Assembly: GCA_002803225.1 (NCBI GenBank)
Contig: NXFV01001102.1
Span: 1 to 48,432 of the forward strand
Reading direction: 5' to 3'
Length of the DNA stretch: 48,432 nucleotides
Source of the DNA: Gamarada debralockiae
Lineage: Eukaryota; Ascomycota; Leotiomycetes; Helotiales; Hyphodiscaceae
A program made the position numbers and the translations under genes. Positions within the stretch are counted from its first letter, which is position 1. Each line of letters opens with the position of its first letter. Of this stretch, positions 10,807 to 22,641 are shown one piece after another. The notes under the pieces were generated by a model, which saw only the letters and a list, made by a program, of their open reading frames with translations, made no database searches and had not been told where the DNA came from.

Positions 10807-12606
10807 TTACTTAATCTGCGGCCTCAATGCGCCCGCTTCACTCATGCCATACCTAAAATGAATATACTGCCTGCAGCGCTTTCCCCAAAATGCCATCGGA
10901 ATAGCAATACACCCTACAGCCAAAATCAACGCTCCAATCTCGAAATGCGGCGTTGCGAACCCCTGCGCTCGTATCCACGGCAGAATCGCAAAGCTCAACC
11001 CGAAACTCGCTACATTACTAGCCCCCACGACGACTATCAGAGTCGCAGCCGCCCAGCGAGGGAAAGCTTCAATGGCCCAGAGCGTATTGGAGGTGGATAA
11101 GGCTATGAAGCTGAAATAACTGAGTCCATGAGAGATGACGATCAAGATCCAGTGCCAGCGCTTCTGCCCAGCGAGGCCATAGAGTATGAGGCTTGCAGCG
11201 CCTGCCAGGATCGGTAAGATGAATGATGGGAGGTAGTGCTCGACATCGCGTACTCCTCTATTACGTACAGTGAGGTGGAAGGAGACCCTAGCCGTCATGA
11301 CACCAGAGGCTGGCCATGCCAGGATCGCGCCGGCTGTGGCGGAAAGACTGATAAGGGCGATAGCACGGGTGGGGAAATAGTAGGGGGCTCCATACAGAAG
11401 ATTGACATATGTCGTGGAGATCGAAACGCCGCCGCCTAACACTAGCGAGTTGAGGAGTAACACCCAGAATATCATTGGGTTGAGTGCACACAGCAGAATG
11501 TGTGCATAACATGCCCTCATGGCTTTCCACCCTCCTCTTTTACCTGTCCCCCAAACCCGAAAAATTTTTGTCACTGCCACTAATGCCGTCTCAGGACCCT
11601 GTGGTATTGGCTCTTCACCAGTTACTTCATTCCATCCTTCATATACCTTCACTTCCTCTGTCGAGCTCTGCGCCAATACGTGTCCGTCGAAAGCTATAGC
11701 TGGGCGGTGGAAGAACGTTTCTGGGCAGAAGACAAAGGCGAGTAAGATAGCCATAATAGAGGGAGGAACAAAGGCCCAGTAGAATGCACGCCAGCTACCT
11801 AGGGCGCTGACAATTTCAGGGATTACCGATAGGATGGCGTTTGAAAGGGCAGCACAGAGGGACCAAAAGCTGGCGATGGCTTGAGGGCGTTGGTGTGTGA
11901 ATGTGAGATCCGTTATTATAAGGAGGGCCTTTCTTGACGTTAAGATATCTTCGCGAAAGATAACGCTATGATTGGTGATTTATTACGGTATGGACTTACA
12001 GTGCTTGAACATACTCCCACGGCTAGACCCTGCAAACATCGTGCACCTAAGTGCTGATAAAAACTCCCAGACATTCCGGCCCAGCCTGTCGCTACTGTTA
12101 AAATAACTGTGCATGACAAGAAAACAGGCCGTCTCCCTACTGCTAGCGACAGTGGGATCCAAACAAATGCCCCGATTCCCTGGAAAAGCGAGGTGCTTGA
12201 CACTAACACATCTAGTCGAAATGGTCTCATTTCCTACATAAGTTAGATCTTGTCCGTAGGCCTTCTCCTCTCCGCCTTCCCCTGTTTTCGTCTTTTTCTT
12301 TTCATCTTCCATTATTACCAACAAGCTTCAGTGTAAAGGGAAACTGGGTTCAAATACCTCGGGAACATACTCCTCTTCTAGCGCAACGAATAGGAGACTC
12401 AGACCCTGCAACTGCACCAACCCAACAATTGTGAAGAAAAACAGGGCAACTAGCGCACAGGTTCTCTTCCATAGTGTCCAGTTCAGTGGATCGTCAGGAG
12501 ATGGTGAGGGGATTGGCAAACATAGCGTGCGGCCATCCGAGGTAATGAGGAAAACGCTGCCAGGGAGGAGAGAGGAGTTATATTCGCCTGAGGGTACAGA
12601 AGACAT
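10807..12606 (-). CDS. MFS transporter (DHA1-like)
   Basis: Three exons, 12606-12358, 12233-12000 and 11928-10807, give 534 residues. The introns (12234-12357 and 11929-11999) have GTATTT...GTAG and GTAAGT...AAAG ends and keep the frame. The cytosolic N-terminus has the DPLNWTLWKR motif typical of fungal DHA1-type H+ antiporters before TM1. The second exon carries the TM2-TM3 loop signature LAVGRRPVFL (G-x-x-x-GRRP class) and TM4 GLAVGVCSS. Exon 3 encodes LTFTHQRPQAIASFW, a long central loop (PETFFHRP to VWGTGKRGG) and the C-terminal helices. A plasma-membrane exporter of small organic compounds is the usual role; the substrate is unknown. The gene is isolated by long gaps on both sides. No stop or frameshift is seen, so I regard it as intact. 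Confidence 0.85.
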
Positions 12607-13146
12607 TGTTTTCCGTGGGAGTTCAGAATAGCTTCCAGATTTTAAGATCCGAAGATTGCGATTTCGATTTTCATTTTTGATTTTTTGGCTCAGGGAGTCA
12701 TGGAAAGTAGATCTCTTGCCCTGGAAAGCTTTTACGGCCCCGCCGGCCCCACGTGCACGAACCCCCTTGATAAAACTTCCCTACACCATACTCACTTTTA
12801 TTTCCTGTTTCAGATAACTGCAATTATGAGATTGTGCTCCTAAACAACGTAATCGTCGGCACAGCCTACATGCACCCCTTTTATGCGCCACAGTTACCCC
12901 ATCCGCATTAATGCTGACGGCAGTTAGTCCCGAGGAGATCATCCAATGATACTGCCCCCATCAGACCCTTGTCCAGATCCCCCACATGATAAACACCCGC
13001 TAAATCAGTGTAATTACGGATCTCCCGGCCTTAGCACAACTGAGATTATACGAGCATAACTAGCACATGTCCCGAAACATCAACTCAGCCTCCTACAAGC
13101 TGGTCTATATGCTTAATCATGATCAGTATGGGTTGGCCTTGTAAAT

Positions 13147-13479
13147 TGTAAAACTTGATTTACAATGTAAATATAACAAATATAAATAAAAATAGGCTCT
13201 TATTTGTAATTTGTTTTAGAGCTAAGGTTATAAAAGATTTTATATGTAAGCTTATAATTTACATTGAATTCTAGTTAAATGACTTATAAACATTCAGTTC
13301 CTACTTTAGCCTATTTTTCCTTATTATTAAATTAAGTTTAATATAAGAACTTTTAGAGTTACTAAAGATCATTAAGATATGGTAGTATTTATACAAGTTA
13401 TAAGACGCAGAGGTCATATTTTAGTCATGTGAAGCTACTTTGAGCTATTTTATTGTAAATTTACATTGTACAGTTTACA
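13147..13479. repeat. MITE-like unit with imperfect terminal inverted repeats
   Basis: The left end, 13147-13175 (TGTAAAACTTGATTTACAAT...), pairs with the reverse complement of 13456-13479 (TGTAAACTGTACAATGTAAA...), with a shared core ACAATGTAAATWTA. About 330 bp of AT-rich, non-coding DNA lie between. This is the form of a non-autonomous DNA transposon, but no target-site duplication is clear and there is no second copy in the window. Confidence 0.45.
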
Positions 13480-14592
13480 TTAAATGGATTGTTTTTGTAT
13501 TGAGCAAACCTTTACATGTAAAATCTTAACTTTATTTGAAAGTATATTTGTAAATTTAAATTCTTTATAATGCCGACTCCAAATGATCAGATCCTTTCGC
13601 CTGCATCTACCACCATCTCGCATCCAAAACCCCGAGTCCGAATCCCCAATCATGGTAAGACCATAAGCCTCAATCCGACGAGTTTGAGACTTGTAAAGAC
13701 TTGCACTCTCTTGGCCGAGTTTCTTCAACGCTAAGTAATCAAAGGCATAGCGTCGCAGGTGAGTAAATATAGGAATTGTCAGGTCTGAGCAATAAACACA
13801 GTAGATGGGCACGGTACGGAATCTCGCATCATCCCATAAATAATGGCCAGCGAAACCTCAGTTACACTTGACTGCATACTTTCGCCTCTTCTGTCCGGTA
13901 TTGTGTCACGCTCTTCGTCCTCGAAGATATAAATTTTGTAAGCTCAAAGACGCTATAACAACAATCGGTACTCCAGCCTCAATGTCCGACGACGGCAAAT
14001 CTTATATCTTCGGCCCATTTGGAATAGTAATATTGACTTACTCAGCGATAGCGCAGAGTTAGATTTGCGGATGAGGTTACTGGATGAGCGAGGTGGCATA
14101 TGAGACCCTAACCGCTAATGCTAAGATAATTCCTCTACAGCTAAACAGGTAGTCAGTTCACACTATAGACGTATCTCTGGCGCTTGTTTCATGCTCTTTT
14201 GGCCCGAGTACCGGTGGATTTGGCCGGTTGGGCGACGGTTCTCTGGTATATGCACCACAGCAGGTGCCCGTAGAGGGAAGAAAGGCCGTTAACCTGTTGA
14301 GCGACAATTGGAGAAGAAGATGTTATATTCTTTATTTTCTCATAAGATTGCTTGCCTTCAGAGAAAGGAGCAAAATTTGTAGGGGAAGATGGCATAGTTA
14401 TAATATACAGTACATACATTCAGGTAGTATGTGCGCCCATAAGCTAGTAATAAATCCTCAGTCTTGTCACTAGCTTTAGAACCATCGTCGTAGAAGATAG
14501 ATAGGACCTTAATAAGTACAAGCGCTATTTTCACTTCTACTCTAATCTATCTTTCTGAAAATACAAAATTTAGTGAGGCGGTAAATTGCTTA

Positions 14593-14613
14593 TAATACTA
14601 AGACTTAGTATTA
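14593..14613. repeat. Perfect palindrome, 10-bp arms
   Basis: TAATACTAAG and its reverse complement are separated by one base. Weaker pairing continues outward (GCTT...AAGC). No gene lies within 900 bp, so a role as operator or transposon end is unproven. Confidence 0.6.
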
Positions 14614-15538
14614 CAAAGCGATTGGGGCGTTACATGTGGCGGTCAACTATTAACGACACCTCGAAACTCTCCTAGTCGTATTCGATTATGTGGAGATTTA
14701 GAGCGGTTATGGAATCCAAATGGTGGAAATAGGTTAAAGGTAAAGGAGAATTGTACATGGGGAACCTACGGACATAAGTCTGCATTCAGAGACGTTTTAG
14801 TGGCGTTTTTATTTAACCTGGCGTTATTAATTAACTATATAGTCATTTGGACTCGAATATCCTGTAATATAAATAGCTGAATTTATACATCTTATTCTTA
14901 AATTAAGAATTTGCAACGAATTCGTCAAGTTGGAATTTGAAATTTCTTCCTCCAGACTGTAAAATGCCCATGAACACGCAAACTTGTAGGGGTCGTTGCT
15001 GGGCGATCTATCATGTGTTCGCTTATAAACCCTCAAAGAACTTTATTTAGGGGGTTTTCTTCCTCTTCTCTTTTGACACGAACCCTGGCCAACAATTTTG
15101 CGTGACAAAGCCTAATCCAGAGTTTAACCACTGAATTGAAACGCAACACGTAGACATGGCCAATGCACCGACGATTCCGTTTCGACGGTCGACCGTCAGT
15201 CCTTGATGTCTCGGTTGGGTTGGCCGGCAAAATTCTACCCAGAAACTTCGGCCATCGGCAGGGAGCATTGAAGTTTTGTCATAAGATTTGGCGTGAGACC
15301 TATACCCTGATTTCTAAGATATTAAGAACCTACACATATGCTTTACGACTTCCGCCAAAGTTGTTCCGAACATCCCCGAGATCAGAGGCCCTTCAGAGGA
15401 AAGTTCCTCTATCATCCGATGGATCCCTAACAGTGCTGTTAACATGATGCACATGCCGAAGTTCTTCACTGCCGCTCAGTTATATAATATCTCTGCTTTT
15501 CCTTATGAGAACCATCAAGTGCTCATCTATTAGACACT

Positions 15539-16802
15539 ATGTGTTCCCTCTATTCACCATTCCACGGAAAGACTACTTCATCTACACAATCAGTTCATGT
15601 GATAAGACATTGGGATAAATTCACGGAACACGATCAAATAGAGCCAGATGTTAGAAGAACCTCTGGTCAATGGCTTAGATATCATTCGTTCAAAAACATA
15701 ACCTACGACGGCGACAACGGCGGTCGTCCAAAACGAACAGGAGGCTTAAAGATGGTATCAACTCATTCCTACGTCAGTCTCGTACACCTGGAACTGAAAC
15801 AATCATCTCATGTTTCTATAGTATGAGCTTGATGACGGCACCAAGATCTTCGATACTTCAAGTCCTTCAACTACATCCTGTCCGTGCGTGCCTGATCAAC
15901 CGGTCGATCTCGTATGGCTCCCTGTAGAGGGCCAGGCATCACGATTTCGCGGCGCTTCGATGAGTTCAATGATAAATGGAGATATCAAGGCCATGCGTCC
16001 GGCGGACAAATTGGCGACACCGCGACGACTCCCACCAACTTCCAAGTTGGCACGCTTGAATAAGTCGTCGTCGGCTTTTGACAAGAAACGATCGGCACGG
16101 TGTGACTTGCTAAGGTCTAACAGACCTCCTAGGCCACCAGGCAAATTTTTCGGATTTAATAAACATCCTCCGGCATCTAGAGTAGAACAGACTGGCAATG
16201 ATCGCGGCCAACCACGTCCATCCGATCGAAAGGTTGATGGCGATTTGAACATCAGCCGCCCCTTACTAACCGGCTACTCAGAGGACGCAAGGAGAGCCAA
16301 GTTCATACCGCAATCGCGAGACGCATCACCACAATTAGTCGCGAACTCACACTCAAGAGAGGCTCCTCCACCGCGACAGTCAATAGTTGAGGAAAGTAGT
16401 TCTCATTACCGTGCAGCACTCGTCATCTCCGACGAGATGGTAGAAGAAACAGAAGACGACTATAACTTCGCGACCCAACTGGACCGTCTCTCCCTCAACG
16501 AGAATGGCCATATTACAGCCCTGTCGCCACCACCAGCGTCCGGCCCACACGCACGACTTGTCCGCCAACATACGACAACCGATACTTCCAAACCCCTCCC
16601 GCGGCTCCCCGGAGGTTTTCCACCTTCCTGCACGCCACTTCCTCTCCGCCTCCAAAATTCCATTTCCGTAGACCAGTTGCAGGGATCTCACTTTTCCATC
16701 CCTAGCGTATCCAGTACTTTCACCTCGAGCCTAGAAAGCCATTTCAGCCAGGCCTTCAGTCCGCCACCCTCAATCTACGATTTGAATAACGATGATACCT
16801 AG
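15539..16802 (+). CDS. Hypothetical protein, largely disordered (398 aa)
   Basis: Two exons, 15539-15754 and 15822-16802, are joined by a 67-bp intron (GTATCA...CTATAG) that keeps the frame; the second exon has an open frame right up to the acceptor. The protein is rich in Pro, Ser and Arg, with low-complexity stretches such as RPPRPPGKFFGF, an acidic patch EMVEETEDDYNFATQLDRLS near residue 255, and Pro-rich KPLPRLPGGFPPSCTPLPLR further on. I recognise no domain, signal peptide or membrane segment. The exposed Pro-rich motifs suggest a protein-binding or regulatory protein. The donor and ATG choice are my inference; a longer first exon is possible. Codon use and the uninterrupted 327-codon second exon argue that it is real. 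Confidence 0.6.
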
Positions 16803-17655
16803 GGACAGAACCTAGTAGTAGTGTATATTCTATTGTGCAAAGAAGGCCCTTTTTTTTGGGATCAATTTTATTCCATATCTCTTACTTTGCGGTATGGCAC
16901 TTTAAAGTGGTTCGCGTGGCCCACACATCGCTAAAATTTAACCCTTCGACACGTTTAGAACACGCATGAAAATGAAGCATGGAGAGAGTCAGCACCTGCA
17001 ATGGTTGCGTCATTTAAGTGCGGTTTTTTCTGTCCCTCCACTTGTACCGCATTTCACGATTGGTAGAATTTTGCCGTTCTGTGCAGGTCCCAATTTTCAT
17101 AAGAGTTATACAGAGGGTGTGTTTTCACTGTATCCGTGCGCTAGTGGGGCCGAAGACCCAAACAAAAGTGGTCACACGAATGCCGGCTATACCCTCGGAA
17201 GACCCTGCATGCGCATTCCGTTCGGCATCTAAGTCTTCTAGAGGCGATCATGGTGCTACCCATTCCTGCCGATGTCGTAATCTTACCAATCGTTTTGGAA
17301 CTTCCAACCGGTCTACCGGGACAACGTCTGTCGAAGTACTGGCGAATGCCCACTTCAACGCTACCTTTTTGAAAGTGCAGCACTGTCCATGGCTCCAACA
17401 CTCCCTCAAGTAGGCCTTATACTATGTGTTAACATTATACCTCGTTACTTTGCATATCCTATACCATAACCGGTATTTGCCGCATATGATTCGGTTGAAG
17501 CTATGGAAATACATCCATATTTTTCAAAAGAATGAGTTATTTACCATTGGCATATAATTGAATTGCTAAAGTGAACACGGAACTCAGATCTAAGTACTCT
17601 AAGAAGCTAAAACTTCCAATTAATCTTTCTTTCTAGGCTATGGTTTGAGCGACGC
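16803..17655. other. Intergenic between convergent genes
   Basis: Convergent 3' ends lie on both sides. Overlapping open frames at 16966-17413 show no conserved features. A T8 tract at 16850-16857 follows the stop of the upstream gene. Confidence 0.6.
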
Positions 17656-18894
17656 CTAATCTGAACACAGTTTGATTACCACTTTCCCAACGTGCTTTGC
17701 AGCATACAGATGGTCAAATGCTGCAATTGAATCATCAAAAGAGAAGACCTCGTCCAAGAGTGGTTTCAGGCTAATAACCTGCTCCTCAATGAAAACACTT
17801 AGTCTCTGGTGGTCGATCTTCGAGCCCACCGCAATGCCCCTATAGGAAGAGCAGTGTTAAAATTTATATGATTGCTGGGCCGGTGGAGGAAGAGATAAGT
17901 CGACTCACCTTAATGTTGCACTTTTGTGCAACAGAGGAGAAACAGTATCAGGAAATTTCTCTGAGCTGGTTCCTCCAAGAAAGCCAATTAAGGACACGAT
18001 ACCTCTTCGACCAAGAGAAGCAAGACTTTGCGTAATTGTTGTTGCACCAACATTTTCCAGGACAATGTCAACGCCCTGCCCGTTTGTGAGGCGTAGTGCT
18101 TCTTCCTCCCACCTGGGATGTGTTACGTAATTAATAACATCAATATCTCCCTCCGGGACTTGATTGCGGGCAAAATCAAGCTTCCTGTCTGATGATGATG
18201 TTATGATGGGGCGGATACCAGCACGCATGCAAAGGAACAGAGCAAACATGCTCACACCACCTGTGCCTAAACTAAATCAGCTTTATAAACGATGATGGGG
18301 CTGAAGCCGGAAGGAGAAATTACCTTGCAGGAGGGCGATCTTCCCACTGTCTCGGGATTCTGGTAAATTCAGACCATTCCAGGCTGTGACTCCGGCGCAA
18401 GTAATAGTGGAAGCCTGTTCCCAGACAAGAGAATGTTAGCATATATTTCCTCATGCCAAGTAGGTTGTGAATTGGACTGACTTCTTCCCAAGAAAGGTTC
18501 CTCGGTAGTAGGTATAGTCAAAAACAGCATATTGCCTTAGCACACCATCAATTTCGCCACCTAGAGCAACTGTCTCCTTTTCCGTGCCATCAAGGCTGTC
18601 GATATCAAAGATAGGGGCGACACGATCACCAATCTTTAAGCTCCTGACTGCAGATCCTAGCTCAATAACTTCAGCAGCACAATCAGAAGCTGGAATACTT
18701 CTTTCCAGGGAGCCAACGACATATTTGCCATTAAGCATGGCGACGTCTCTGTAGTTGAGGGAGACAGCGTGGATCCGAATCAAGACTTCTTGGGGCTTCA
18801 AGGTCCCAGGAAGTTTCTCAGTGACCCTTTCTAAAGTAAGGGGTACAGCGCCAGTGGTCCGCCTCCAAACATGACAAGTCCTAGGGGCCGACAT
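17656..18894 (-). CDS. Zinc-independent MDR oxidoreductase (quinone/enoyl reductase type)
   Basis: Four exons: 18894 to about 18478, 18414-18324, 18266-17909 and 17839-17656, 349 residues. The medium-chain dehydrogenase fold is clear: N-terminal GroES-like domain with KPQEVLIRIHAVSLNYRDVA, then GDRVAPIF, the domain bridge ASTITCAGVTAWNGL, and the nucleotide-binding loop LLQGTGGVSMFAL (about residue 168 on). The usual catalytic-Zn Cys is replaced by the NYRD form, which points to the NADPH quinone/alkenal reductase branch. The last three exons splice cleanly. The first intron has a good branch site (GCTAAC) and GAACAG acceptor, but the in-phase donor is GTCCAA; the better-looking donor GTCAGT (18481) breaks the frame. 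The gene is divergent from the P450, with about 0.9 kb between, so co-regulation is possible. Confidence 0.85.
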
Positions 18895-19194
18895 AGTGAC
18901 AGATAAATAGAACCCGGAGCTGCGTTTACAAATTCCCTGAAAGCAAGATAGATACCTCACGAGATCGTGGAAGGACAGCAGAATTGTAGTTAATTTATTC
19001 TTAGGCTTCTGCAATCGAATGAGTACAGTGGCCATGAAGTTTGACAAATCACCTTGCAAGCGGACCACGTAATACATGATATCTGCGTATATTTACTCAG
19101 GGCTCTACATGAATGCAATGTTCTTACCTATCACCATAGCACTTTCTCTCGGGCAGATGAAATGACTGGAGTACTCTACCTTATACCGCCTAGT

Positions 19195-19209
19195 CTCCGA
19201 ACTCTCCGA
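19195..19209. promoter_or_regulatory. Direct repeat CTCCGA-N3-CTCCGA
   Basis: Two CTCCGA words (19195-19200 and 19204-19209) lie in the shared promoter between the MDR gene and the P450. On the other strand they read TCGGAG twice, a form that Zn2Cys6 regulators can bind. No binding evidence exists. Confidence 0.3.
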
Positions 19210-19606
19210 TAATAGCAAACGCATACTAGATTCCGCGCTATTTTGCCAATGTACTTTGCTTTAACAAGCAACCGCATATTTGATATATGTTTGGTTCTTT
19301 CGTAAGAGGTGCATTACTTTGATATGGCATCCGTGTTTTGGAGGGTTATGCATAATAACTGGGGGTCTCTGTCAAATTTTAATTTGGTAGGTTGCGGGGC
19401 TTGTCTGATGTCTTGCCTGCTAAGAGACGTTTTAAGCTAAGCGTGGCTGCACGATGCCGTATTATGATCTTAAAGCTCAATATTTATGAAATAATTCTTG
19501 TGTGGTAGGTTGATAGCAACTGCCGATAGATCACACTAGGCCGACCCACTACTAAATCTAACAGTAGGGTGATTAAGAGTGGAACTAAATGCCCTCGAGG
19601 CCACGT

Positions 19607-19623
19607 CCCCACCCGGAGCGGGG
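19607..19623. promoter_or_regulatory. Paired CreA/Mig1-type carbon-repression sites
   Basis: CCCCAC (19607-19612) and GCGGGG (19618-19623) both match the SYGGRG consensus, in opposite orientations 5 bp apart, about 185 bp upstream of the P450 start. Paired sites are the usual functional arrangement for CreA. This suggests glucose repression of the P450, by inference only. Confidence 0.45.
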
Positions 19624-19805
19624 TACTCAGGGCGGAAGGGACGGCACATTTGCATAAGGAGTTAGTATGCCTTTGTCTCTTCTTGCATTGAAGAGGTGGA
19701 TTAAGAATACGGGTCTCCCTCGCCATCTTCTAATCCGTCAGACTTTTGATTTTCTATCACTTTTCGCTGATTCACAATCAACCTGCTTGAATCTTTCATC
19801 ACAAG

Positions 19806-21461
19806 ATGGCTCCTTTAAGTCCAAGCTTCACACTGGAAAACTCTTTGTTGGGTTTGTGCGGGGTGTTTGGTCTGGTAAGCACTACTGACTTGTATGTTGA
19901 CAGTTTCTAATAATTGGCATAATATCAGTCCCTCTGCTATCTTCTTGGATTCGCGATCTACAGAGTATACTTCCATCCCTTGGCTGCATACCCGGGCCCG
20001 AAAATATGTGCCATTACTCGACTTCCATATCTGTGGAATCTCGTCAAGGGCCGACAGACGCACAACGCGCGCGAGCTACACAAAGTATATGGCGACGTCG
20101 TTCGCATTGCTCCAAATGAACTTTCGTACACCAATGCCCATGCATGGAAAGATATCTACAGCCATCGCCAAGGCAAGCCAGAGATGGCGAAGAACCGAAA
20201 ATCCTATACTACGCACCCTGGAGGTGAACACATCATAATCGCTAACCGCGAGGATCACTCTCGTTTTCGAAAAAACCTCTCTCACGGATTCTCTGACTCA
20301 TTCATGCGCCAGCAAGAGCCATTAATGCAGAGTTATGTCGACCTTCTCGTGCGGCGCCTCGGAGAGCACTCGCAAGATGGTCAGATATCTCAGAATATGT
20401 GTTCATGGTATAATTGGATAACCTTCGATATTATTGGAGACTTGACTTTTGGAGAACCTTTCGGCTGCCTGGACAATTCAGACTATCACCCTTGGGTCAG
20501 CGCGATATTCGACAACATCAAGGCTGGAATCTATGTCAATGCGCTCAATTACGTTCCCTACGGACGAAAAGCAGCGTCACTGTTTCTATCCAGGGAATTG
20601 CTAGCGAAGAAGAAAACCCACCATGAAATAACGGTTGAGAAGGTCAAGCACAGGATAGGGTTAACAGAAGAGAGGCCAGATTTCCTAGGCAACATCCTGA
20701 AGCGGAAGGAGAAAGGCTTCACGTTCCCAGAGCTCTTAAGTAATTCGTCTATCCTGATTGTAGCTGGTAGCGAGACCACAGCCACTATCCTCTCTGGTGT
20801 GACCAATCTACTTCTGGAAACCCCAAACGTGATGGCCAAAGTCGTGCATGAGGTGCGCTCCTCGTTCAGCAACAATGATGAGATTACTATTCATTCGACC
20901 AGCAGTCTGAAGTACATGATAGCTTGCCTTGAAGAGGCACTGCGAATTTATCCACCTGCGCCTGTAGGGTTTCCCAGGATTGTACCCGAAGGAGGAGATT
21001 TCATTGCTGGAAAATGGGTTCCCGGCGGAGTAAGTTATCGAGCACTTTGAACAGCAAATTCGAATAGATAGAATCTGACCCTTCGCAGACAGTTGCAGGT
21101 ATCAATATAATAGCAGCACACCGCTCGCCAGACAATTTTCGCGACCCAGACTCATTTATCCCGGAGCGTTTCCTCGGCGATCCACGTTTTATAAACGACA
21201 ATAAAAGTGCTCTAAATCCATTTTCGACTGGTCCAAGGAACTGTCTTGGCAAGAAGTAAGCCATCAAACCCTTATACAAAATAGATTGCTGATTGTGTTG
21301 TTAGCTTGGCATGGGCAGAGATGCGATTGATTCTAGCGAAGGTGCTGTTTAACTTCGACTTGGAACTTGCCCAAGGAAGTAAAAATTGGCTGGATCAGAA
21401 GTCATATACAATTTGGGAGAAGAGTCCGCTAAACGTGAGGTTAAAGAAGATTGTTAGATAG
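19806..21461 (+). CDS. Cytochrome P450 monooxygenase
   Basis: Four exons, 19806-19874, 19929-21029, 21089-21255 and 21305-21461, code for 497 residues; the three introns (54, 59 and 49 bp) are GT-AG and in phase. The short first exon plus the start of exon 2 form a hydrophobic membrane anchor followed by FHPLAAYPGPK, the Pro-rich hinge. Key motifs are AGSETT in helix I (residues 302-307), EALR (359-362, ExxR), IPERF, and the heme loop FSTGPRNCLG (435-444) with Cys442 as the iron ligand. It resembles the fungal benzoate/isotrichodermin-hydroxylase-like class II P450s of the endoplasmic reticulum, which need a P450 reductase. The substrate cannot be told. All motifs are intact. Its divergent partner is the MDR reductase, a combination common in metabolite modification. 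Confidence 0.93.
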
Positions 21462-22641
21462 CTTTTCACAGACGCCTAGGCCTCTCTGACAAGGCAATCT
21501 GCTACTGGATTTAGCACAAGTATATAGTCAAGAAAGAGAACACGAACTTGGCTACATTGTGGATGCCCAGACCTTGTTACATGCAACCCTAGATGTCAGG
21601 CCAAAATATAAACGAAGCCTCTCTTCTACCTTTTGTGCGCTTATTTCGTCAACTCGCTACTAGGTTGTTCATCCACCATCATAAGAAGGTCTGGAGAAGT
21701 CCGAAGAGCTGGGGAAGTCCAAGGTCCTGAAGTCAAGTTGTAGATATAGGGGAAGAGTTGAACTCTAGAAGGAGTAGAGATTTCGAATTGAAGCTTTTGA
21801 AGCCTATTTTGGACTAGCGCCATATGCACCTCAGTATCAGGGTTCTCATAATAACATAAAGGAGGTTTGACGTAATTTGTGCCATTCGCGGATTCTATGA
21901 TTGAGTGTATTTAGCAGCATCCAGAGTAGAGGCATTGACTCGACGAAAGGGTTAGGGTTACTTCCCCTCTTCGCTATCGTCCAGCCTATTACCTGAATAA
22001 GCAAACAGAAATTTGACAACGATACGGCACTAATAATAACTAAGGTTCGGCCCGCGACGGATGACGACGCAGGGCTGTGCATCCTCTGTGAGCCAAGCCA
22101 CCCGAGTCACGTTCTACCCCGCGATTTTGAGCCACAAAAGCCCCACCACAAAACATGTCGTTCACGCAACATGTTGACCACACTAGTTTAAACACTATCT
22201 TTTAGAATATTTAAGACGTTTTTGCCTCCGATGTATACATTTTCCCCTAAACAACTGCTCGATTTATCAATTGGTTTCCCAGCCTGTCAAACACCTCCGC
22301 ATTTTTTTTTGGGAATTCTACCTTCCATAATATTTCATCCTCTACCTACCAAAAATATACCGCTCTATCACGTTCTCAAGTACGAATACTGTCTCGTCTC
22401 AAGGTACATCTCATACACTTGAATCCCTTCCAAAGCGAGCCACGTTAGTAAAGCCTTTGAGACCTGGACCGCATTTTGTTGTTTTGCGAGTTCTGATTGG
22501 CTTATATTCCGGTTGATAACTGTCAAAACAAACGGGGGGAAGGCATAGCTATATACAGAAGAGCGCTCTAGAGCTTGCAGTGCTGACCAATTTCAACACA
22601 TTTAATCGCCATATGCTTATTAAACGCCCCAACTTCCCAAA
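21462..22641. other. Intergenic with LTR relic
   Basis: Apart from the LTR relic at 21666-21856, no gene is supported. The minus-strand frame at 21846-22082 has no features. 22200-22420 is AT-rich, with a T9 tract near 22300. Confidence 0.6.
21666..21856 (+). repeat. Solo LTR relic of the copia family seen at 1996-2240
   Basis: The 3' 123 bp (21734-21856) align with 2116-2240, including identical blocks such as GCCTATTTTGGACTAGCGC and CAGTATCAGGG. Several differences are CA here against TA in the other copy, as expected if the copy at 2116 was hit harder by RIP. The 5' part differs and has its own GAAGTCC-type short repeats. No target-site duplication flanks it, so the exact start is uncertain. 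Confidence 0.75.

Larger units (their letters stand above)
12607..15538. other. Long gap with AT-rich inverted-repeat unit
   Basis: About 2.9 kb with no supportable gene. 13140-13490 is strongly AT-rich and bounded by imperfect inverted repeats (separate entry). A perfect palindrome lies at 14593-14613. Open frames at 13480-13812 (-), 13868-14062 (+) and 15033-15447 lack domain features. 12735-12765 has GC-rich CCGCCGG and CACGTG words upstream of the MFS gene. Confidence 0.55.

Noticed and set aside
12340..12360. GGTTCAAATAC word resembling a tRNA B-box
   Set aside because: It lies in an MFS intron with no A-box or cloverleaf-forming arms around it.
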